From positions 19,592,001-19,656,000 of the forward strand of contig CM106585.1 of assembly GCA_048013815.1 (NCBI GenBank): DNA of 64,000 nt, read 5' to 3'. This document shows positions 55,166 through 64,000 of the stretch, piece by piece (positions within the stretch are counted from its first letter, which is position 1; each line of letters begins with the position of its first letter). The notes under the pieces are model-generated. The model made no database searches, had not been told where the DNA came from, and saw only the letters and a program-made list of their open reading frames with translations. Source of the stretch: Setoptus koraiensis. Its lineage: Eukaryota; Arthropoda. The position numbers were made by a program, and so were the translations under genes.

Positions 55166-57156
55166 CTAGATTATTATCGTTGTGTTGTCGTGCTCGTGAC
55201 AAGGGAATCCCAGTTTCAGAGAATCAGTGGCCTGACCATTAGTGGCAGATTTTTGATGTCTTACAGGCATACTTACTACTATTTCACAATAGTATTTCTT
55301 GCAAAACAACTCAATTCGATCCATTGCCTCTCGCATAATCTCTATGGGAACGGTCAAACATAGACGAAAGTAATTTGGAAAATCAAAGCATTTACCAGGC
55401 AAAACAAGTACTGACTGTTCGTTCACAAGCTTCGCCGTGAATTCCAAATCATCTTTGAAATTGGGAAAATATTGAGCCTCAATCTGAACCATCAGATACA
55501 TTGCGCCTGCTGGCATATATGGCTGTAAACCTTTGATCATTTTAAGTCTATCATAACAGATAATTGCATTGGTTTTTATGAACTGTATTGTCTTCTGGTA
55601 GAAGCTTTCAGGAACCAGCTCCAGGATGTCTTTCAGGGAACCTTGTACTAAGCTATTGGGCCCCATCAATCGTTGAGTTAGTCTACTTAGGCATCCGCGG
55701 ACCTGGAAACGGCGAAGAAAACAAGAATAACTCGTTATGTTCAAACGATTCCTCTGAAAAATATATATACTACCACTACAGAAGAGCTAGATCTGTGACT
55801 TACTGATTGATCAAAAATTTTACACTGATCATTTATTATGATCCAGCCAAGTCTTAGTCCTGGTATCAGGCAAGTTTTCGATATGCCGCCGCAAGTTAAT
55901 ATTGGTACAGTTTTTGTCAATGATGACAGCGCGATAAATGGTGTCTGGCATTCGTCTTCGTTATTGTTGATATTGTCAAATACAAACTTATCGTAGATTT
56001 CATCTGCTATTAATGGCAAACAATACCTCTCGGCAACACTCAATATCTTGAGTAGTTCATCCTTAGAGAATACTGAACCGCACGGATTTGAAGGATTGTT
56101 AATTACTATAGCGGCCGTCTCTTTATCTATGAGAGATTCCAAATGATCAAAATCTATAGACCAATTCTGGTTAGCAATCAAATTGTATTGCTTATAAGCG
56201 ACACCATAAACGGATGTGAGCGTTTTGTAAATTGGAAAACCCGGCTTAGGTATGAGAATATTTTGTCCGCTATTGGCTAACACGCAAATGCTCAGGTCTA
56301 TCGCGTGCGAGCAGCCACTTGTCAAGATCACGTCCTAGATTGAGGGTCAAAGTATCGAGGGTTAGATTTTATTGATGACAATAATTATCGCGGCACTAGT
56401 AACAGTTACAAGCACCCTGTTTGGACTTACTTTAAAATTGATATTGTTGCCAGTGGATTTGTTGTGATAGTTGGCCACCGCTCGTCTAGCACTCTCCATT
56501 CCCGCCGCCGTTTGATAGCCGACGTTCGTACCGGAAGCCACAGCGTCTAACAGGGCATTTAATATCTCATCACATGGCTTCAAGTTGCCAAATATTGTTG
56601 GGTCCCCTAATGAGATGAACAAGATGATAGATGAGTTACAATCAAATTCGTTTCGATCGCTACCGCTAAATATGAAATCTATGAGCGACCCGTTTACGCA
56701 CAACCTACCTATGGACAATGGGATCATGCTAAGATTGGGATTGGGCACCAAATCCATCATTTCTATGACTTCCCTAATGGGATTAATTGTTGATTTTGCA
56801 CCAATAGATGCCTGAATGTTCCATTTTTTCTTCAGTTGTGGTTGCCCATTGATGGCACCATTTATGGCACCATTTACTTTACAGTTACCATTTTTAATTT
56901 CCTGTTCTTGCCTGTTATTACTATCACCGTTACTCTGACTATGCTCTTGGTCGAGTATATCACCGCCGACCATAAGAGGTAGCTTCTGAGGTGCCAGACG
57001 ATGCATTTGTTGACCTCTCTGACCACAGTTATTATCTTGAACTAAAGTTGTGATAGTATTAGTTGTGTCAGTAGTCGATTGTACACTTAATTTGGCTGTC
57101 TTGATATTGTTGTGAGCAATCTCTTGCTGTCTCAAAGTCTTTTTGCTGCATGGCAT
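55166..57156 (-). CDS. TAT: Tyrosine aminotransferase
   Basis: Four exons (57156-56709, 56606-56431, 56334-55804, 55702-55166) and introns of 102, 96 and 101 nt give 563 residues; vertebrate TAT has about 454. TAT transfers the amino group of tyrosine to 2-oxoglutarate, the first step of tyrosine breakdown, using PLP. Junctions restore the family text: MIPLSI-GDPTIFGNL, NINFK-DVILTSGCSHAIDL and IFDQS-VRGCLSRLTQRLMGP. Further motifs are NPSNPCGSVFSKDEL, ADEIYDKFVF, the PLP lysine in CGGISKTCLIPGLRLGW and the substrate Arg region FRLCLTVP. The Trp of the usual PGWRLGW is Leu. The first 107 residues are an extra N/Q/T-rich extension before the conserved KKKWNIQAS. The gene is convergent with ASH2. 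Confidence 0.93.
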
Positions 57157-60100
57157 GATTGAAAATGCCTATATTCACTGTATTATATTTATTAGGTATG
57201 TATTTAATGCTATTATATAAGAATTGATCTTATGATGTAATAATCTCCAATTAAAACAATATCTATCTAGGATTATGTAGTTAATCTATCTACAGTGGCA
57301 TGATATATTGTTTGACAGATTTTGAGTTGTTTAACTGGCTGATTTATATAATATATATGTTGATTTGGTTGATATGACTAACTAACTTTTTTCTTTGTTC
57401 TGCGTGACTTACTGTGCTACAATAATATTGTAAGTCAAGTCACTATCTTCTTGATTGATGAATTAATTATAATCAATCGACAATTAGCTGTGTGAGCGGT
57501 ATGAGTGACAAAATACATTAGTAAGTTAATGTCAGCAAGATGTATAATCGATATAATAGAAATAATAATAATAGTATTATAAATCTATTATCTAATCTAT
57601 CTATTCTATCATTGATTTGATTTGATCTGTTGATTGGTCTATTCGCGACTATCGTGTTGCTATTACATTCACAATTGTCAGAAGATTCTAAAAATAATAA
57701 TAAATTATTAGCTGCCAATGAGCTAACTAAATTGTCTTGGCAAGCTCTCTGTCCATAGTGTTTGTTTGTGTGTGATGACAGTGTCTAGATAACAATCTAA
57801 TCTGAGGTGTCAAAGGAGACAATAACAACAACAGTCTTAAAGTCTGAGGTATTTTTTTGTTTCTTCGACGACAGTCACTTGTTATTGGCTATTGCGGAAA
57901 TTTCCTTTGCCAAGTTGATTGGACAACTGGATTTGTTGTGGGCCAGTTGTTTGTTTGCCACTGATATTAAATCGACTAATTAATTGTAACAGGATTCTTG
58001 TTTTAGTTGATAGTGGACACCGCTGATGATAATATTTTATGATAATTTAATAGTTTCAGGAAGTTGTAGGACGATGTCAGGTACTTGCACGAATGTGATC
58101 ACTGTGTGTCGATGTTGGACCGGGACTTCTATTGTTTGAATTATCCGATCTGACAAGTTGTAAAATGTCTTTATATTGTTAAGAAGGGCGACTCGATTTC
58201 AGTCTAGATCGCTGGTCCTCGTTAATGTGTTGTTTGTCAGGGAGGCGGAGAGGGGATCGCTTGTTGAAACAACTCGAATATAAGCATTGGATCTGACATG
58301 ATGATTCGAAGAAGTTGATGCAGTCGAGGTCGTCGACTTGACTTTGAGCATAGGTGTACTGTTTCCAATAAATGGTAGCTAAATGATGATAACAACAGTG
58401 ATACTCAGTATTGGCTAGATTTGCTGTTTCTATCTCTCTGTTGTTGTTGACGTGACGATGATCAAGATAAACCTGAACTTGCATTCTGAGCTGATATACC
58501 TGCCGCTACTGGCAATTGGATTGTATTGAATCAATTGGTGATAGCTGTCGGTTGTTTGCGCCCATTTCGCGAAGGTGGCAACAACACAATAATACAGAAT
58601 AAACTTGTTGCCTTTATTTCTCAGTATAATCAGTAACAAGACAATCAGCATCAAGGGCCCGATATATATCATATACCATATACCATCGCATCAGTGTTTT
58701 AATCGAGCACACAAGCGCTGGATAAATTGGATATATTGAGTGCAATTGTCGGAACAGAAAAAGGAAATGGCTAACGGGCGACTGTTGGTAATGAGCCAAT
58801 GATATATGAACAATATTTGATGTTTATAATACAAAAATATATAAATTTTGCTAAGACTGGGCCGTTCCGGCAAGCGGTTCAGTCGCTCTATGAATCGCAC
58901 TCGACGATCTCAGGAGTTTCAAACGGTGAGAGTTGCGCGTCAACTTTCTAATAATACTCTTCTCGTATTTTGCTCGTTCTTTGCCTTGTCGTTCGGTTAT
59001 GGTAATAAATTGCTACTGTAAAAATCTAAACACAACAACTAATTACGATGATGCCTAAATCCATCTATCCAATGTCGCCTTTTTTGTCAAGCGCAAAGAG
59101 CCGAGAGCTAGCTGGCAAGCGAATAACGGTCACGATGATTTAGTGACACTATCCGAAATTCATTAACTAGCGCGGGTCGCACGCGCTCAGGTATCAACAT
59201 CAAATGTCACATGGAATCACAAGTAGCTTGATTAAAGGCTCGATTAAGTGCTCGCCAACTAAGTACTAACTGGATGTTTGTTTGTTTGCGAAGTTTGTTC
59301 TCACTTATTTGTAAGTCTTGACTCGCTGCCACCAGCTAATTGACTGACTCGCTGCCACTAGCTCATTGGCTGACTAGCTGACGCTGTGAAATGTGTGTGA
59401 CAGGCGAGAGCCATAAATCACAACATAATCGTGACTCGGCCAGCTAACCGCTACCTGTGCTTCGATGAACTTGGACTTGACTCAGTTCGAACGTTCGTCG
59501 AACGTTCGTCGAACAAACAAACAAACAAACGCAAAGATCCTTACAAAGTTCGTTGATGGCACTTGTTTGATGGCGCCCAAAAGTGAGTTTTGTTGTCTAC
59601 AAACAACTGCTTGCTTCCACAGTGCAACCAACATCCGCCAGAGATCGCAACAAAATCGTCTCATATGCAATTATCTTTTGTTGCAAGACTCAGCATGTAC
59701 TCAGCAGACATATCGCAGATGGCGCTCGATTTCGCAAGATTTCTCTTTTAAAACATAAAATAAATTAAAATAACGAACAGAATGGAACGATTGCTAGAAC
59801 AGAGATCTCCTACCGGAAGTGTCTAACACTGCGCGATATCCTGATCTGCCGAACGATCTGCCGAGCGATCCGCCGAACGATCTGCCGAACAGAGACGGCA
59901 AAAGTGATGGATAATGTTGGTGATACCGACACAATTATCCGCGCCAGTTTATAAACAATTGAGTATCTGACAACAATTTGTCACTGATAGGTTCACATTT
60001 GAATTTGTCACTGATTTTGAGCCGTTGCGACAGCCAGCTCATTTGCTGAAAATTTGACAAGCTGACACGGCGTGCCAACAGCGAGCATAGCGACAGTTAT

Positions 60101-62366
60101 CGCTACTCGGCGGCGGCTTATCTCCGCGGTTGTTGTCTCCAGACGAGATATACGGACAAATACGGTGCGGATACATGTGTGGATCGATGACGATATAATA
60201 TGTATATATCGGATATATGGATCACCGACGGCTCTTGTGGAATGTGCAGCGAGTAGCCAATTGAAATCGATGTCCTCATCTGGTAATTGTCGTTATCTCA
60301 TTAGGGAGATATGATGAATATTAGCGACAGCGATATTTATGTGTTTGGTGTCTGGCGACTGTTGGCCGATGCGAGCACGATAATTATCGCGATACACCAT
60401 AGTTATGATGATGATGATGATGATGATGTAGTAGCACTATCTCTGGGTTTTCTTCCCGACTGTTGAACGTTATGAAAATGGTGACAAAACGACACAAAAC
60501 AACACAAAACAACACAAAAGAAAGAGATACATTTCGCCAGACTTGTCTGGAAAAGATGAGCCGTCTAGATAGGCGCCGCATGTTTGCGGGCGATTCATTT
60601 TTTCGCCATTTGCTCTTATCGCCGGGCATCGTCGGGCATGCAAAGCTAGCCGAGCCAGCCGAGCTAGACGGCGAGTCAAGTTCAATAACTGATCTTCACT
60701 GACAATCAACTGTGAATCGAGGCTCACGCTTTTGCGCCTCGATTCAATTGAATCGACGCCAGCGAGCAAATTCAATGAAACGAAACAACTCTCTCGGCAG
60801 CAGCTATAAGTGAGCACTTTTGATCTTTTGACATAACAGTTGTGCACTACATACCTATAACTTTGCAAAAACAAACATGCAAAATATAAACATTGTTCAC
60901 AACAACAACGACACTCAAATTGTGACAGAGATAACATGACACAGTGTCTAGCCACTTGTTGTTGGCTCTACATTCTACAATTGTCTGTTTGACTTTTATT
61001 GTTTGCACAATCTAGACACTGGCGCGTCAATCTAGGTAGGCCGATAGGCTGACGTTGGTGTTGTTAGTTTGGCGACGTAATTGTTGTTGTTTGCGATGCT
61101 GCAAATAGCCTCTCTCGTCATCGAGCCACTCGTTCCATTGTCACCTAAGTGCGTATCTGTCACAGATCAGATAATTAAATTTTTGTAAACTTAATTATTT
61201 GCAGACGCACAAAGTCATCACAATTCGGTATTATATGGTCGTATTATGCATTATATTTCTGCATTATACGGCATCATATATGTCAAGTCGCCTGTCAGAC
61301 GTGCGAGGCCGCTGAGACGTTTGAACCGTAAAGGGTGCCCAGACAGTTAGCATGACGAGCGCAGATAATCACGCAATTGCTTGTTAATAATTGTTTGTTG
61401 ATAATTGTTTGTTAATAATTGTTTGTTAGTTGACTAGTTGCCACAAATGACGCAATTGCGCCGCTCATATCCGATGCGCTCACATCGTGCGATAGTTATC
61501 GCGATGACAGAGATTGTTTTTTCCTCTGTGGTTCTCCATGGTCGGTCGTACAACCACAACCGCAACCACAACCGCAACTACAACCACAACACGACATGAC
61601 AAACAAACGATGATGTCATCGGCAAGTCTCCTAGCGACTGACGCCAGCGCATTATCAATAGGAGTGAGAGAAACAATCAATTGCATTCCAGAAGGAATTG
61701 GCTCTGGACTCTAGACTCTAGACTCTAGACTCTGGAGGCCAACCCGTTCTTTGCGGCCTCCGGAGGCTCGATGCATTCTGCTACAGTGGCAAAAAGTAAA
61801 AATTAAATTCAACATACGCATGCACTATAGCTAAAGCGATATTGTGATGAGATTGATTAATTAAAGATTGGCCAATTAGTGACCACGAGCACTTGCCGTG
61901 ACGGGAGCAACAATCGACTGCTGCAACAATTGCTGTCCGTCTACATGTACGCGCCAACTGGTGATCATGATGAACTCACAAAGTAATTGATTGATTTGTA
62001 TGCAACCGATCGAGCACAACAGTTGATTAGTGACAATTAGTGTCACAACCAATTGAGATTGCTGTGGCTAGCATCGATCAACGATTATGCCACTATCAAT
62101 CAATAATGATCAACTGATTGCGTTACCGGTGCAAAGTACATTATATATTATATCATCATTATGCTCTCTCAGCCATTGACAGTGCCAGTAGCTAATAAAT
62201 AATCATAATAAGATCATTAGATCACGGCCATCAATCAAACAATCACATCAAACCGACACTTATCAGCAAGTCGCAAGCTTCCACTTAAACCAAATGCCAA
62301 TTTCCTGAAACTAAACCAACGGAAGCAACATACAACCTAATGATGATACAAACCCGCAAACGCAAG

Positions 62367-62432
62367 CCAATATATTGTATATTATATTGTATATCATATT
62401 GTATATTATATTGTATATTATATTGTATATTA
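62367..62432. repeat. 15-bp TATTGTATATTATAT repeat
   Basis: Four to five copies with one-base variants (TATCATAT, TATTATAT). Confidence 0.9.
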
Positions 62433-62689
62433 TACCACAGCAAATTGCTTTCATTGGCGGCTGATATACTTTGCAGAAAAAGTTCGCAAGTTTCTGTGAA
62501 AATCACATATACTGTGCGCAGTATATTGGCATCCAATATGACGATTAACATTCACATTTATATTCGAAATGTGGAGATATGAATTGCAGAAATGCGTGCG
62601 CCTAAACTAGTGTCGATCGGACACACCTTCATGCGCTTTTTGTGCAAACTGATCGATTGTTTGGACGGATGTGTTTGTGATTAAAAGCA

Positions 62690-62696
62690 TATATAA
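62690..62696 (+). promoter_or_regulatory. TATA box of the small unknown gene
   Basis: TATATAA in GCATATATAAGC lies 70 bp before the ATG at 62766, a normal distance for a short leader. Confidence 0.4.
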
Positions 62697-62765
62697 GCTC
62701 ATTTCTTATTTATCGACAGCTAAGCAGGCGAGCCGTGACACTCAACTGTGGCACCAACTGGCCCA

Positions 62766-63071
62766 ATGGCACATTCAAATCTAAATCAATTGAAGCACTT
62801 ATACGGATTTTGCAAAATGGGTTATTATATTTTTTTGCTTCGAAGCTTTGCCCAGCCGACTCCAGATGTCGTTCGAAGTACTTCAAAATTGCCTGCCGAA
62901 GCACTGAACTTTTGGCATCAACTTGAGTTCCAATTCGGAACTTCCAAAGAATATCATCAAGCGAAGATATTGGAAAGAGAAAGAAAGCAATCGATTGTCG
63001 GCACAACCGCAACAGTCATGCCAACAGCGTCACGCCTGAAACGAAGCCATCGAAGGGCAACAAATAAATAA
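62766..63071 (+). CDS. Possible small single-exon gene, unknown function
   Basis: Frame of 101 residues starting MAHSNLNQLKHLYGFCKMG. The support is the layout: a TATA box 70 bp upstream, one ATG, and overlapping AATAAA hexamers running through the stop codon. Residues 16-28 (CKMGYYIFLLRSF) are weakly hydrophobic. Residues 50-76 form a charged, probably helical segment (FWHQLEFQFGTSKEYHQAK). The end is basic (RLKRSHRR), and a small mitochondrial protein is conceivable. The antisense frame 62710-63012 is also open, so strand is not certain. I do not recognise the family. Confidence 0.4.
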   Translation: MAHSNLNQLKHLYGFCKMGYYIFLLRSFAQPTPDVVRSTSKLPAEALNFWHQLEFQFGTSKEYHQAKILERERKQSIVGTTATVMPTASRLKRSHRRATNK

Positions 63072-63076
63072 ATAAA
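63063..63076 (+). terminator. Overlapping AATAAA signals at the stop of the small gene
   Basis: AATAAATAAATAAA begins inside the last codons and runs through the TAA stop, giving three overlapping poly(A) hexamers. Confidence 0.4.
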
Positions 63077-64000
63077 TACCGAATAATAATATTAATTAAT
63101 ATGTGGCATGATGTACATGATCTGCAGCAAGCGTAATCTGCAAGCAATCGCGTTAATCCCGTCAAGTGACTCGCCAAGCAACTCGCCGAGTGATTCGCGG
63201 ATCAGCGTTGTTTTGATTGACAAAGTCACCACAAGTCAGTGATTTGTCAGTGCAGTCATGTGGCAAGGTCATGCGCCCCAATGTGTTAATTAATACTGTT
63301 AATTTGCCCGGCGAGAATGGGCTGGCTAGACGGGGCGCTGGCTGCCCTGGCAAGCGTCAGTGTGGCCGGCCTGCGACCATTGCTGGCCCGATTGTTCGCG
63401 TTGTTTGTGTTGTTTGGACTGTTGTGATTTGTTGGCACAGGTGAGCCGAGGTGGTGATTTGGTGCGTCAAAGTCGGGAGAGTTATTGTTGTCATTACCAT
63501 GAATGTCAATTGTTGAATGCGACCAAGTGTGGGCGCGTTGGCGATGAATTGTCGGCGCGTTGCGTGCGTTTATTTTCATTATTTTCAAAATTGATTGGCG
63601 CCGCGCCGGGCGCCCATCGGTGAGCGGCGAGGCCAGCGCCGCCGGACAGCCCGACAGCCCGACAGCCCGACAGCCAAACAACACTAAAACGGCTCATGTT
63701 TGCAAATAAACAAATCTGAAAATGTGTAAATGAACAGCAACAAACAAAGCGAACAACAAACAGATGAGTCACACGGCGATATTTGGCTGCATATTTGACT
63801 GGATATTTGACTGGATGTTTGACTGGATGGAGTGCAGTGCGAGACGCATTATTGTGTTATTGTTTGGCCGCGGCGAGCGCCGGCAAATGAACGATGACCA
63901 GACCTATAAATTAAGTGTCACATTAATCACTTGCCGCGGTTATTAATCAAGAGCAAACAGAGAGCGAGGGCCATTGAGAGAAATAATAAACGCGAATGGC
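63072..64000. other. Right-end region, return to GC-rich repeat-like DNA
   Basis: It starts AT-rich and becomes GC-rich after about 63.3 kb, with CCGACAGC repeats (63645-63680) and a GACTGGATATTT repeat (63797-63830). A minus-strand frame at 63286-63684 is rich in N/P/S/A and has no recognised domain. No gene is called. Confidence 0.45.

Larger units (their letters stand above)
57157..62765. other. AT-rich intergenic region (5.6 kb)
   Basis: No gene is supported. Frames are short and lack family features. It contains a CAAA run beside CGTTCGTCGAA repeats (about 59500-59530), ATGATG repeats at 60406-60428, an ACACAAAACA run (60490-60518), a 15-bp ATAATTGTTTGTTA-type repeat (61380-61425), a CTCTAGA run (61705-61730) and the 15-bp TATTGTATATTATAT repeat (62367-62432). 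A possible spliced small gene at 59465-59762 is discussed under rejected items. Confidence 0.5.

Noticed and set aside
59465-59762. Small gene with a 40-nt intron (59584-59623) and AATAAA at the end
   Set aside because: The splice would be shorter than every other intron here, and the joined product MAPKMQPTSARDRNK is not recognised. Kept only as a possibility.
60470-60955. Minus frame of 161 codons
   Set aside because: Its end is an ACACAAAACA simple repeat and it has no domain; the overlapping frames are equally open.
63286-63684. Minus frame of 132 codons rich in N, P, S and A
   Set aside because: Low complexity and no splice or start evidence. It could be a disordered exon, but I cannot support it.
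1-64000. Transposons, retroelements, virus-derived genes, tRNA or rRNA genes
   Set aside because: No transposase, reverse transcriptase, integrase or capsid text in any frame, no long terminal repeats, and no tRNA-like A/B boxes found by eye. A computational search could still find diverged or short elements.

Overview
The window looks like arthropod nuclear DNA. I recognise nine protein-coding loci, none bacterial or viral. A guess at lineage is a chelicerate such as a mite: it has a Dumpy-type apical matrix gene, a MIF gene, few and short introns in the housekeeping genes, and TATA plus TCAGT-type initiator signals. The sequence alone does not prove this.

Region 1 (1 to about 23.8 kb, minus strand) is the 5' part of one gene, an orthologue of insect dumpy. 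I place five coding exons joined by four introns of about 1.2, 11.1, 4.1 and 6.3 kb. Each EGF module that can be followed to its end is divided between a larger exon carrying all Cys but the last and a microexon (30 or 36 nt) carrying the last Cys. All junctions are phase 1. The introns are GC-rich and packed with minisatellites, microsatellites and perfect hairpins. The many long overlapping reading frames there come from the high GC and simple repeats and are not genes.

Region 2 (about 23.9 to 45.3 kb) has no gene I can support. It is upstream DNA of dumpy with the same repeats, becoming more AT-rich after about 40 kb.

Region 3 (45.3 to 57.2 kb) is a compact block of housekeeping genes: MIF (+), POLR3G/RPC7 (+), WDR75/UTP17 (-), a small secreted peptide (+), mitochondrial uL2m/MRPL2 (-), Rab11 (+), an ASH2 lacking the PHD/winged-helix half (+), and tyrosine aminotransferase (-). 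Most have one exon; the others have 96-130 nt introns. POLR3G and WDR75 overlap by 4 bp at their stop codons. The secreted-peptide gene is preceded by a tandemly duplicated TATA promoter.

Region 4 (57.2 to 64 kb) is mostly AT-rich intergenic DNA with one plausible small unknown gene at 62.77-63.07 kb, returning to GC-rich repeat-like sequence at the right end.

The genes do not form a pathway; they are neighbours. I saw no tRNA, rRNA, CRISPR array, transposase or reverse transcriptase.
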